A DNA stretch of 64,000 bases. Source: Porphyra umbilicalis. Taxonomy: Eukaryota; Rhodophyta; Bangiophyceae; Bangiales; Bangiaceae. The notes under the pieces were generated by a model that was not told where the DNA came from, did no database searches, and worked only from the letters and a program-made list of their open reading frames with translations. The stretch is taken from assembly GCA_002049455.2 (NCBI GenBank), contig KV918895.1:1-64000 (forward strand). Direction: 5' to 3'. Both the position numbers and the translations under genes were made by a program. Shown one piece after another: positions 22,601-33,383 of this stretch. Numbering within the stretch: the first letter of the stretch is position 1; the number at the start of each line of letters is the position of its first letter.

Positions 22601-23428
22601 ATGCCCCCCCCCCCCCAACCCGCACCCTCTCCGCAAGCCGTCCCCCCCCCCGACACCCGCGATGCCGCCTTCTTCCGCTTCCCCCGCCCGACCGCCTACG
22701 CCGGGCAGCTCGCCCTCATGCGTGCGCTCTACGACGCTGCCGACGCGGGCGCGGTCGGCCTCTTTGAGTCCCCCACGGGCACGGGCAAGAGTCTCGCGGT
22801 GATTTGCGGGCTCGCCCGGTGGCTCGTCGACCACCGCGACGAGCCGCCGCCGCACCCGCCCGCCGCGGGGGGGGCCGCCGCCACCGCCACCGCCACCGCC
22901 ACCGCCACCGCCACCGCCACCGCCACCGCCACCGCCGCCGCCGCCGCCGTCGCCGCCGCCCCCGCCGCGGCGGCGGCGGCGGCGGTGGGGGGGGGGAGGG
23001 GAGCGCCGCCGCCCCCCCGCCCGCCTGGGCGGCGCCGCCCCCAAACGGCGGCGCCGACGCCGCCGCGTGGCGGACGGCGTCTGCGAGGGGCGGCACGAGG
23101 CGGGGCGACGATCCGCCGTGGGTGACGGCCGCTCCGGCGCGGGGGGCGGCGGCTGCTGCAGACAGGGCGGCGGCCGCGTCGCCAGCCGGCGGCGGTGACG
23201 GCGGCGGCGGTGGCGGGGGGGACCCCGACTGGGTGAGTGACCACGCCGCCGCCGTGGCGGGGCGCGCGCGCGACGCGGCCGCCGCGTCGAGGCGGCGGCG
23301 GCGGTCGCGGCGGGCGGCGGTCGCGGCGGCGGCGGCCGCCGCCGCTGCCGCCGCTGCCACCGACGCTGCTGCCGACGGCGGGGCGACGCCGGGGGGGGCC
23401 CTCAAACGCCGGCGGCTGGCCGGCGGCA

Positions 23429-23459
<31 letters not shown>

Positions 23460-26435
23460 TATCGCACGCCGCGCCGCGCGCCGCGCGGCGGCCGACGCGG
23501 CCATTGCGCGGGCGGCCGGCGGGCGGGCGCGCGCGGCCGCCGCCGCCGCCGCCGCCGCTGACACTGACGACGCCGCGCACCTGCTCGACGAGTATGACAG
23601 CGCGGACGGGGGGGGGGGCGGCGCCGCGTGGGCGGCCCCCACCTCCTCCTCCTCGTCGTCAGAGGGGGAGGCGGGGGGGGGGGCATCCCCCGTGGCGGCG
23701 GGAGAGGGGGGGGTGGGGGTCCGCCCGCCGCTGGGGGAGGGGGGGGGGGGCGGCCCGCCGCCGCCGCCGCCCCCGCGGCCGGCCGACGCGCCCCCGCGCG
23801 TCTTTTATTGCACGCGCACGCACTCGCAGATGGCCCAATTTTTGGCCGAAGTGCGCACGACGGTGTATGGGGGGGGGGGGGCGGCGGCGGCAGCGGCTGC
23901 GCCTGTGAGGGGGGGACCCCGCCGACTGGGCGCTGGCGGTCGTCCCCCTCGGCGCTCGCCCGCACCTGTGCGTCAATGACGCGGTGCGCGGCGGCGGCGC
24001 GTCCGTCGCCACCATCAATGAGCGGTGCGACGCGCTGCGCCGCCGCCGCCCGCCCGGCGGTGCCGCCGCCGCCGCCGCCGCTGGCGCCGCCGCGGCGGCC
24101 GGCGGCGGCGGGGGCGGCGGCAAGCGGCGCCGCGGGGGCGCCCCCCTTCCCCCCCCCGGCTGCGCGTACTTGGCCCCCGCGGCGGTGCGGGCGGTGCGCG
24201 CGACCGCCCTCACATCCGTCCTCGACGTGGAGGAGCTGGCCACGGCCGGCACCGCCCTCGGCGGTTGCGCCTATTACGGCGCGCGCGGCGCGGCGACGGC
24301 ACGGCGCGGGGGGGCGGACATGATCACCCTCCCCTACGCGGCGCTCTTTCACGGGCCGACGCGTGCGGGGTTGGGGATTGCCCTCGGCCCCGGCGACGTG
24401 GTCGTCGTCGACGAGGCGCACAACCTGGGGGGGGCCGTCACCGCCGCCTCGGCGGCGGCGCTGACCGTGCCGCATGCGGTGGCGGCGGCGGCGTCGCTGC
24501 GCGCGTATGCGGAACGCTACGGAGACCGCCTCGCGCCGCGCGCCGCGTATTATTTGGCGCAGGTGGGGGCACTCGTCGACGGGTGGGCGGGGCTGGCGAC
24601 GCGCCGGTCGCGCCGGGGTGGTGCCGCCGACGCCGAGGGGGGGGGGGGGGGGGGGGGCGCGGGCGCCCACCCGGGCTTTGACGCAACCGTCTACCACCCG
24701 GCGGCGTTTGCGGCGGCGGCGCGCGTCGACAATGTCAATGTGTACAAGGTGGCCGCGTGGGCGGCCGCCACGGGGCTGAGCCGCAAGCTGCGGGGGTTCG
24801 TCGAAATGTCGGGGGGGGGGGGGAAGGGGCGTGGTGGACGCGGGGGGGGGCAGGGGGGGCACGCGGGGGGGCGGAGCGCCGCTGGCCTGGCGCTGCCCGG
24901 CGGGGCGGCAGCGGCACGGCCGCCGCGGCCCACGCGGCAGCCGCGGCGGCGGCGGCGGCGGCGGCGGCGGCCGCCGCCGCCTCCGCCGCCACGGCCTCGT
25001 CGGTCGCCGCCCTCACCGCCCTCGACCGCCTCCTCGGGTGCCTCGCGAGCGGCGCGCCCGCCGGGCGGGTGGTGGTGTACCCCCCCCGGCCGACCCCTTC
25101 GCCCCCCGGCGTGGCCTACCCGCACCCCGACGGGACAGTCAAGTACTTTCTCGTGTCGCCGGCGGCGGGCGTCGCCGCCGTTGCCGACCGCGTGCGGGCG
25201 GTGCTGCTCGTCGGGGGCACGCTCAGCCCGCGGCGCGCGCTCCTCCGCACCCTCTTTCCGGCGCTGGCCGACGGCGACGGCGCCGCCGCCGCCGCCACCG
25301 CCGACGGCGCGGCGGTGGGGGGCGCGGGGGCGGCGGGCCGACCGCCCCCCCCCCCCCTCCCCGCCGCCCCGTCGTTGAGTTTGCGGCGCGCCACGTCATC
25401 CCGCGGACGCACGTGACGGTGCTGGCGGCGCCCGCGGGCCCTGGCGGCACGCCGTTGGCAACCACCTACGCCGCCCGCGGGCGGGCGGCGCCCGTCGACG
25501 CGCTTGCCGTGGCGGCGGCGGAGCTGGCGGCGGCCACCCCCGGCGGCACCGTCTTATTTTGGCCGTCCAAGGCCGCCGAAGCGGCCGCGTGGGCGCGGTG
25601 GGAAGCGACGGGCGCGGCGGCCCGCCTCTGCGCCGCCGCCGTCGTTGTGCGCGAGGCCGAGGGGGGGGGGTTGGACCGTTACTTAGACGCTGCCGCGGCG
25701 GCAGAGGCGGCGGCGGCGGACCGCAGGGGGGGGGGGGGGGGGGGCGTGGCACCGCCGGGCACGCCCGTGAGCGACGCGTCGCGGCCGCCGTCGCCGCCGT
25801 CGCCGGCGGCGGCGGCGGTGGGCGCACCCCGCTCGGGCGTGCCGCCGCCGCCGCTTGCCCCGCCGTCGGGCGTGCCGCCGCCGCCGCTTGCCCCGCCGTC
25901 GGGCGTGCCGCCGCCGCCGCTTGCCGGTCGCTCGGGCGTGGCGCCACCCCCCCTCGCCGACCGGTCGGCGAGCGTGCCGCCGGCGCCACGCGCGCACCTT
26001 GCCCTCCCCCCCCCCCTCCCCCCCGCCGCGGCGCGCTGCTGTCAGCCATCCTCTCGGGGCGCCTCTCGGAAGGGATCAACTTTGCCGACGGCGCCGCCCG
26101 CACCGTTGCCATTGTCGGGCTGCCCTACCCCAACGCCCGCCACCCCGAAGCGGCCGCCGCGGCTGCGGCGGCGGCGCCCGCCGCCGCCGCCGCCGCCGCC
26201 GAAGACGCGGCGGTGACGGCGGTGAATCAGGCGGTCGGGCGCGCGGTGCGCCACGCGGGCGACTGGGCGGCGGTGGTGCTGCTGGACGAGCGGTGGGGGG
26301 GGGGGGGTCCCCCTGCCTCCGCCGCAAACTGCCCCCGTGGGTTGCCGACGCGTGGGTGGGGGGGGTGGGGGGGTGCCGGGCGGGTGGGGGGGGGTCACCG
26401 CCGCCCTGACCGCGTTTTTTGACGCCCGCCTCGGG
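22601..26435 (+). CDS. DDX11: DDX11/CHL1-like iron-sulfur DNA helicase, frame changing at G/C runs
   Basis: ATG 22601 is followed by the Q-motif-like [18 protein letters not shown] and Walker [16 protein letters not shown] (about 22675-22810). Next come DPDWVSDH (about 23220) and motif Ia [13 protein letters not shown] (about 23803-23845). The four cluster cysteines follow, in HLCVND (about 23970), NERCDA (about 24025), GCAYL (about 24160) and GGCAYYG (about 24265). After them lie DEAHN (about 24410), DNVNVYKV (about 24730), [10 protein letters not shown] (about 25200), HVIPRTHV (about 25395), [11 protein letters not shown] (about 26060) and QAVGRAVRH (about 26230). This order and wording is characteristic of DDX11/ChlR1, a helicase for sister-chromatid cohesion. 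Large Ala/Gly/Pro insertions separate the motifs. At least five frame changes are needed, all in or near G/C homopolymers, so sequence error or slippage is as likely as pseudogenisation. A 33-bp repeat (about 25840-25940) codes [11 protein letters not shown] copies. Confidence 0.82.
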
Positions 26436-26511
26436 GGGGGGCGTGAGGGCCCTTGACCCCCCGCCCCCCTAGGGGGGGGGGGGTCCCCGCCGTTGGTGGG
26501 TGCCCGTACGG

Positions 26512-26555
26512 GAGATAGGAAAAGCCGGAAATTGCTTTCACACTCACATCGTCTG
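26512..26555 (+). repeat. Orphan transposon end similar to the 19.9-kb element terminus
   Basis: GAGATAGGAAAAGCCGG...GCTTTCACAC resembles the outward-in sequence of the right end at 20121 (GAGATAGGAATTGCCG...GTTTCACAC). I found no matching partner or 9-bp duplication (flank CCCGTACGG) elsewhere in the window. Confidence 0.45.
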
Positions 26556-26607
26556 TGAGGCGGTTTCTTAGAGCACACCCAACAACGTCTCCCCCAAGAT
26601 CTGAAAT

Positions 26608-26660
26608 TCCCTGGCCTTTAGGACAGCGTGCTCTCAAAGTGTAGTGATGCACACATATAT
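26608..26660 (-). repeat. Right arm of the 53-bp inverted repeat flanking the DDX11-like gene
   Basis: Reverse complement of 22122-22174 with one mismatch. The arms enclose 4.5 kb containing only the helicase gene and its G/C-rich flanks. Confidence 0.85.
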
Positions 26661-26710
26661 TGTGCTTCTCACAAAAACTGGAACGGCAATATCCGCTTCA
26701 GCATCATCGC

Positions 26711-26746
26711 TATGGCACTTCTCCCGAAAATGACCCCACCTCTGTG
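26711..26746 (-). repeat. Dispersed repeat, also at 57570-57606
   Basis: On the minus strand it reads CACAGAGGTGGGGTCATTTT followed by CGGGAGAAGTGCCATA, matching 57570-57606 with one mismatch. The far copy is one arm of a long hairpin; here only one arm is present. Confidence 0.7.
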
Positions 26747-27619
26747 AGCAAATGTTTCCCACCCTCCCCCCAGGGGGCCCTGAGGCGACATGGGTTTCTG
26801 CCGGCGACAGCGTCTCCAAACGTTTCCTGACAGTGCCGCCCCATCGCGAGGTCACTTGCCAGGACGTGCCCGCGCTCTCAGGACGCGGAGGCCGCGCAAT
26901 CGTCGAATGCGACCCGGGCGGTGGCCCACCACCCTAATGGGGTCGACCGAACCCCCAAACTTGATTTCCATTGGCGGCCCCGCCGGGAATTTGAGCAAAC
27001 GTGCAGACAAACGCTTCGCACTGCAGCCAGTCCGGTCCTTCCAGATTGAATTCTATTTTGAGAAGGGGCCGTCACGAAGCAACGGGGAGGGGGTCCCGAT
27101 TCAATGCGGATTTCGGCGGCAGCGCAAGCGCCAATCTGGGGTAATCTGGGCGAACGTGCCGGCAAACGTTCCCCCAGTGCGGGTCCAGAGCCACATGCAA
27201 ACAGTAACTCAAGCGTGCAAACTAGTATACACACCGGCAATCGCGGTCGCTTGAATCGATCTGGACGTCCTAGACAGGCAAACAGACTGCAGTCTCTGTC
27301 ACGCCTGGATTGTGCGGCCTGCAAGCAGCCTGCAAGCAGCGTGCGTTTTGTCGCGCCGACCAATGGCCTGCGGCCGTCATCTCAGATCTGCACGGGGCCA
27401 GTTCGTCTGGCGGCAGGGCCGTGCAAGGAGCTCACGGCGTCAGACCTGCCAACGACGCCAAGTCTTCAGCGGGACTTGGCGGCGCACAGCACTGTTGTAG
27501 GCGACGTCGTCTTCTTCCGCGGGCGCCGGCCGGCCACGAGCCCCCAGTGCCCCTCGCGCTCCTCGTGCTCCGCGGGTGGCGGCGGTTCGTCGGCGGCCGG
27601 TCGGTAGTGCTGGCGCTCT
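26747..27619. other. No gene recognised
   Basis: Anonymous sequence with short open frames only and no conserved motif. Confidence 0.35.
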
Positions 27620-29520
27620 CGTGGCCGGCTCTGCGGCGATTGGGCGGCGGTTGCGTCGTGCTTCCACTGGCGGCGGAGGTGGGGCGGTTGGTCGTTCCCG
27701 TGAGTGGCGGAATACACTCCTGCGGCTCGTGCGGCTCGTTCGGCGGTGCGGCGGCCGGTGGCTGTCTTCGCGACTGGTGGACTGTGTACCTGGTGTGCGC
27801 GGTCGTGCTTCACTCACCGCGTGGCCGCACGTCGTGGGCGCCCTCGTGCACCAGCGTGCGACTGTGCGGCACGTTGTGCATGTGGTGCACGTGCTCCAGC
27901 GGGCGGGGGTGCCTCTGGGTGGTGCTCGTGCTCTTGCTCGTCGTGCCTCAGTGGGCGTCGTGTGCGTTCCCGTGCACCAGCGGACGGCGGCCCGGCACGG
28001 TGCGCAAGAGCTCCTGCAGGCGGCGGTGCCTCGGTTGGTGCTCGTGCTCTTGTTAGAGCTCTGGCGGGCGGTGGTGCGGCACGGTGTGCACGTGCTCGAG
28101 CGTCTGCGGGCGGTGGTGCCTCGGGTGGTCCTCGTGCTCTTGCTCGTGCTGCAGTCGGCGGCGGTACGGCGGCTGGTCGTTTCTGCGAGTAGTGGTTTGC
28201 AGCTCGTACGTACGGAGGTTCGGCCGCTGGTGGTCGTACCCGTTACTGGTGGACTGTGTATTGTGTACCTGGTGTGCGCGGTCGTCCTGTTACTGCGTGA
28301 CCGCAAGTCTTGTGTGTGCTCGGGTGTCGTCCCAGTGACTGGTGGACTGTGTACCTGTTGTGTGTGGTCGAGCTCCGCGCACTCTGTGACCGCACGTCGT
28401 GCAAGTGCTCGGGCTCAGGTCGCGGCAGTGCTCCAGTGGCCGCTGCGGCTCGTGCTCGTGCCCGTGCTCGTGCTCCAGCGGGGTGCGGTGCGGAAGCTGG
28501 TCGTCTCAGTGAGTAGTGGACTGCGGCTCGTGCGGCGGTGCGGCGGCTGGCTGGTGAACATTTCCGTGACCTGTGCATTGTGGACGTGGCGTGCGTGGTC
28601 GTGCCCCGTTCGCCGTGTCACCCCCGTCGTGCAAGTGCTCGAGCTCCAGCGGGCGGCGGGGATACAGTGTGCACTGCGGCTCGTGCTCGTGCTCGTGCTC
28701 CAGTGGGCGGCGGTGCGGCAGCGGTTCGTGGTCCTGAAACGGGCATCCTCTGCGGTGCTCCTGGTGTGCGTTTTCGTCCCGTTGCCGTCCCCGTGTGTTC
28801 GCACCCCGTTCACGTGCTCGCTCACAGAGAGCAGCGGTGCCCCGTCTGGGGCCCGTGCTACTGCTCGTCGTCGTCCCGGTGACTGGTGGACTGTGTACCT
28901 GCTGTGCGCGGCTCGTGCTCGCGCCCGTGCTCGTGCTCCAGCGCGTGCCTTCCAACCGGGTGGTGCTCTTCCTCGTGCTCCCGTGCACCATTGTGTCGCA
29001 ATTGTGGGGGTACTCCTGCTCTCCGCACCGCAGGCCACACTTGGTGCCTGTAGCCGTGACCTGTGGGCAACGGTGCCCCTGCCGGTCTTGCCCCAGTCCG
29101 CGGCGCGGGGTGCCTGGTCTGGACGCTTTCCTGGGTTCTTGGGGTGTGGTTCACCGTCTGTTGCCCAGGCTCGTGCTCCCGCGGGCGACGGCGCCCGGCC
29201 GGCACTTGTCTTGCGGGCGACGGCGCCGTGCGGCACTTGTTTTGCGGGCGACGGCGCCCGGCCGGCAGGAGTACTCGCGTTCCTGTCGACGTAGGGCTGC
29301 AGCTGGTGTTCGTGTGTGTGCCCGCTGCGGTTGGCGGCCCTCGTATTCATTCCTCGGGCTTCCTTCAAGGCCAAGGGCGCGGTTGTTCGGCGAATCGCGG
29401 CGGCGTCGTGACACGGGGCGGCAGTCCTTCGTGGCCGCGGTCGCTGGGCGTTGTGTGGTGTTCCTTCGCGGCCGCGGTCGCTGGGCGTGGTGCGGTGGTC
29501 TGTGCGGACTTGCAGGGACG
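27620..29520 (+). repeat. Degenerate interspersed-repeat field
   Basis: ACTGGTGGACTGTGTA recurs near 27773, 28246, 28337 and 28877, with CGTGCTCGTGCTCCAG-type words between. A unit of about 31 bp (GCGGGCGACGGCGCC) repeats at 29181, 29213 and 29244, and another of about 38 bp at 29425 and 29463. The long open frame over this field (27576-29294) is Val/Leu/Arg-rich and reflects the repeats, so it is not called a gene. Confidence 0.6.
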
Positions 29521-29522
29521 CC

Positions 29523-30563
29523 ATGTTTCCAGCTAACGTGCGTCTCTGCGCAATCAGCATGGTTGCCCACGGTGTGCCGCGCAAGGTCGTTCAGAGGATC
29601 GTTGGTGTAAAACAATCCGCTCTCAAGAGGTGGTGTCGCTACCATCGCCATAACAGGACTGTCTGGCGCAACCCCGAGCGCCGTAACCTGCATGGAGACT
29701 CGTGCTGGTTGGACCAGCGCCTCATGAACGCGCTGCTCATGGTTGTGCGGGAGCGGCCCGAGGCTTTGCTCCGTGAGCACTCTAAGCTGCTGCAGCGCAT
29801 CCGGGACCACCCTAGCGGCCTCTGGGTGAACATGTGCTGCTCGGAGGCGACCGTGGACCGTCACCTCCGTCGCATGGGGTTCACCAGAAAGCGCGTGCTG
29901 CGGCTCTTCCAGGAGGCGAACGCCGTGGCACGTCGTGCCCACGCCCGCCTGCGGCGGCGCATGGGACCTATGCCGATCGTCTCTATGGACGAAACGCACA
30001 CGGACGGTGGGGACGTCTACCGAAAATATGGACGAGGTCTGCGCCTTAACCGTGTGAGGCGGTGGGACCGGGACCCGCGGTCGATCCCGAGGACCAGCAC
30101 GACGATGGCGGTGGGCAGTGACGGTAGCATCCTCGGCCACATGTCCGCCGTGTGCAGCGATGGCGGAAGCGGTTTGACTGCAGCGGACTGGCGACTGTTC
30201 CTGCAGAACCTGATACCGCGACTCGGCGTCTACCGGCCTGGACGCCCATGGCACCAGCAGCCCCCAAACTGTGTGCTGCTCTTTGACAACGCGTCCATTC
30301 ACGATGCTGCTGGCGACGCGTTCCTGACCGCCAACGGCATCCCCTTCCTGCACCTCCCGCCCTATAGCCCCGACCTGCAGCCGGTGGAAGGTGTATTTAA
30401 CGACCTCAAGGTCATCATCCGCAACTTGATCTACGGTCAGCCGTGGTTACTGGACGAGCCGCATTTGCTGCAGGCGATGGCCGCAATGTTCATCACCCGT
30501 CGCCAAGTAATTGGCCAATTCGATCGGGTCGAGCGGACTGTGACCGCTCTGATTGCGGAATAA
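29523..30563 (+). CDS. IS630/Tc1/mariner-type DDE transposase (346 aa)
   Basis: ATG 29523 begins MFPANVRLCAISMV, followed by a helix-turn-helix-like DNA-binding region (residues about 5-45) and a second basic helical region (about 105-145). The catalytic triad is visible as D156 (IVSMDETH), D255 (LLFDNASIH) and E289 (PPYSPDLQPVEGVF), with 33 residues between the last two, typical of the DDE_3 superfamily. The frame is intact to TAA at 30561. I found no inverted repeats of its own upstream. A TA-flanked non-autonomous element begins 19 bp past the stop codon. The protein would cut and paste DNA at TA targets; activity is not known. Confidence 0.9.
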   Translation: MFPANVRLCAISMVAHGVPRKVVQRIVGVKQSALKRWCRYHRHNRTVWRNPERRNLHGDSCWLDQRLMNALLMVVRERPEALLREHSKLLQRIRDHPSGLWVNMCCSEATVDRHLRRMGFTRKRVLRLFQEANAVARRAHARLRRRMGPMPIVSMDETHTDGGDVYRKYGRGLRLNRVRRWDRDPRSIPRTSTTMAVGSDGSILGHMSAVCSDGGSGLTAADWRLFLQNLIPRLGVYRPGRPWHQQPPNCVLLFDNASIHDAAGDAFLTANGIPFLHLPPYSPDLQPVEGVFNDLKVIIRNLIYGQPWLLDEPHLLQAMAAMFITRRQVIGQFDRVERTVTALIAE

Positions 30564-30582
30564 AAAGGACGATCGAGGTTGC

Positions 30583-32041
30583 TATTGCAGACCGCCCAAT
30601 TTTGGCCGATCCGAACAGGAACACAAGCACAAGGGGGACGAGAACAAGAGTGCGAAGTACGGACTGACAGCCGTGAAGGACCAAATCACAGTACATCTCA
30701 GGCTCTATTTTTGGAAACATCTGAGTGAGAATAGAGCTGTCAGAGAATTGATGAACGGGGGGCTGCCCTGGCTCCCCTTCTACGGGTGATTTGGTCCAAA
30801 CATGACTCAAAAACATCTGAAGGTCGCACAAGGTGCACCGCACTATTGTCGCAGTGCACGTCTCTCAGGCCATTCTGCCTAGATCTGGCCTGTCTTGCAG
30901 AACTTCGGGGCCCCGGAGCCCGCATCTGATGCGGATCCGAGGCGGAACGCCCGAGAAACGACGAGAAACGACGAGAAACGAAGGGAAACGACGGGACTGC
31001 GAGGAGGCCCGAATGACCTGGGTCGGGCCGCAGCACACGCCGACTGTCGGAAGGGGACCCTCTTTACAGCTCCACACCTGCTGATTGGCTGGGACGCAAG
31101 ATCCTTGCACATTTCATTCGGTCGCTGATTGGCTGTCCGTTGCTGCTCGCGCGTTGTCGTCTTCGTCTTCGCCGCGCTGCTGTCCCCCCCCCCAAGTGGC
31201 GCAACAGTTGGGATCATTGCTCACGCCCCGGCAAAAGAGGGGGAAAGACTACCCACGTAGCGGGAGAGTGACCAAAGAGGGAAGAAAAAGACGGCGCGTC
31301 TGCCTGTGTTGTTTCTGAGTGCGATCCAGTGCATGCGCAGATTTGACTCTTCACGCCCTCCCACCCCCACCGCCGCTGTCCACGCCGCTCGCCAGAACCC
31401 CCCACTGAGCGTGAACCAGAATGCCTCATGTTTCCCAGACGCGCCTACATGGACGGCGGACACAAGCAAGGGAGGGGGGGGGGCACATGGACGACTCAAG
31501 CAGAGAGTACAGGCTGATGACACATCATGTTCACCACCGATGTCGCGCGCTACAGGGAAGGGGCCAAAATTTACAACAAAAGCACACAGAGACAAGCAAC
31601 ACAGCATCAACGATCGCGCCTGCCGCCATGCAAGGAGCACCCGTGCGCCCCCCCCCCCCCTCCCCGCCCCCCCCCGAAAAGAGAAGCGGACCCCCTGGAG
31701 TGTGCGCGAACGACGCATACCTCCGTGAGACACCCTGTCCCAGCAAAAGTGCGACAGCTGCCCGCGATCGGCGGAGCGACGGGGGCGCCGGCGATAGTGA
31801 CGGGCGGGGGCAAGCGGGGGGGGGGGTGGGGGGGTGCGGCGCAGCTGTCGGCACGACGGCGGCCGGGTCCCCGACCGCCGGCTCTTGTACCGGCTCCAGA
31901 TTCAATTTAATTTACTCGCCGACTTGCTGTGAAACATGCCTGGATAAATGCGATATAAGTGCGGAGTTATCAAAAATGTTTGAAAACACATGAGTGCTTG
32001 TGTTCTTGTTCGGATCGGCCAAAATTGGGCGGTCTGCAATA
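30583..32041. mobile_element. Non-autonomous TIR element with TA ends, 1.46 kb
   Basis: Arms 30583-30630 and 31994-32041 are 48 bp long, inverted, and differ at one base. They begin TA then TTGCAGACCGCCCAATTTT, consistent with a TA target duplication and Tc1/mariner-like ends. The interior has no transposase. It contains a smaller inverted pair GGACCAAATCA/TGATTTGGTCC (30678-30688 and about 30787-30797, perhaps a nested miniature element), an 11-bp repeat GAGAAACGAC (about 30951-30990), and G runs near 31480 and 31820. Confidence 0.85.
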
Positions 32042-33041
32042 CTTCTGTCAGCTTGTCGACCAAGGGCAGGTGCCATGAAAAGGAGTCGCAGAGCACGGGC
32101 GCCAGAAACGTTCGGAGGGAGTTGCGCGCCTCGTGCGCGGGTCCGTGATGGTGTATCTGTCGTTGTCGCGCGCCACAAGACGCACGCACTGTGGACGTCG
32201 GCGAACAGTTTTGTCCATGTTCTTTGACGTGCGTCTCCCGTGCAGTCAGGGGTGCTGCTCATTGAATCGTGCGCGCCCAAGGAAGGTGTCGTGGCGTCGG
32301 TCGCGTGCTGTTGTCTTCGGCGCCTTCGATTGTGCCGAGGCATCGCGCCAGAGTCAAGCCAATACTCTCCCCTCTTCTGCAAGGCAAGGTGGACAATTGC
32401 AATGAAAAGCCTGAGGGTGCGCTACATCGACTTACGGATCGGTTGTCAGTGCAAACGGCGGACATGAGTGGACACTGTGGCTGTGAATTCGTGTTGCCTC
32501 GGGCGAAGAACGTGGACAACGATCTGTCCGACCTGGAAAAGCCGCTTCAGCGGCGCTCGGGTGGCCATTTTGGGAGATTCGGTCCCAGAGAGAACCATGC
32601 GCCGCATCGTGATCGACGAACACCACCACCAGTTGTCGTTGCTGTCGGCCGCGGCACCCACACCGTCGTCGTCGTCGTCATCCGCCACCGGCACGCCATC
32701 TGGTGGCTACGGTTGGCCGTCACGTCGCGCGACTTCGATTGACCGTGCGCCAGGCGTCACTCCGTCGTCTCGGTGGTTGTGTCGGTGGCGGTGCGTGGAT
32801 TGGTATGTAGTCGTGGCGTGTGCACGGTGCTGACCCGCGCTGATCGTCATTGTGAAAGGGGGGCACGTCGTGCACGGTGGATCTCGATGCGGCACGTGTT
32901 ATGCGGCTGGCGTGCGTTTCAGCGGACCACGTCTATTGGTGTAGACGTCGCCACCGCTATTGTGCTTCTGACGATTCTTGGTGCTGCTCTATGCTCGGTG
33001 ATTTGGCTCCGTTGTAGCAGTCGTGTCGCGCAATAGCGCCA
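32042..33041. other. No gene recognised
   Basis: Only short open frames without motifs; some TCG/CGT simple sequence near 32660-32690. Confidence 0.35.
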
Positions 33042-33383
33042 CGATGCGGCTACTGTGGCTCCGATGATGGTCCCCAAGGCGTCCACTCGTTCCGAGTGTG
33101 CCGCAAGCGCGACTTTGTTTGCCGCTACACTCTTCCAGATGACAATTTGTTTTTCTTGCGAGGTGTGTGTCGCAACTCAGAGCACAGCGACATCAAGTGT
33201 TCTGCTTGTCATGAGGACGGCCACAGCTTCAACTCACAAGTGCCCCGCATCGGTAGGTGGCAGTTCGGGGCAAGCGGCGAGCTGAGACCGGCGATTCGCC
33301 AGAGGAAGTTGGCAGATGATGACTTTGCATGTCGTTACCGCATTGTGTTGCCGGGGGACGGTCCTGCTGGCGCCGCTGCCTAG
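33042..33383 (+). pseudogene. Fragment with an unnamed Cys/His cluster domain
   Basis: The frame reads CGYCG, then a His, VCRKRDFVCRYTL, FFLRGVC and KCSAC. The pattern C-x2-C...H...C-x6-C-x-Y-x-L...FF...G...C...C-x2-C also occurs at the start of the minus-strand gene at 54852-56862, with the same C-x6-C-x-Y-x-L spacing. A metal-binding domain is likely from the cysteines. The frame is closed by a stop a few codons upstream and no other part of the family follows, so this appears to be a remnant. A similar ADDDFACRYRIVLPGDG stretch near the end hints at an internal duplication. Confidence 0.5.

Noticed and set aside
22547-24862. Long minus-strand open frames opposite the DDX11-like gene
   Set aside because: They are shadows of the plus-strand helicase, caused by high GC and few stop codons. 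They contain only Ala/Arg/Pro runs.
22135-26646. CACTA-type transposon ends (CACTACACTTTG and its inverse)
   Set aside because: The inverted similarity continues 13 bp outward past CACTA and there is no 3-bp target duplication, so CACTA is not the true end.
27576-29294. 572-codon plus-strand open frame
   Set aside because: It lies on a degenerate repeat field, is Val/Leu/Arg-rich and has no domain. The opposite strand is open over similar lengths.
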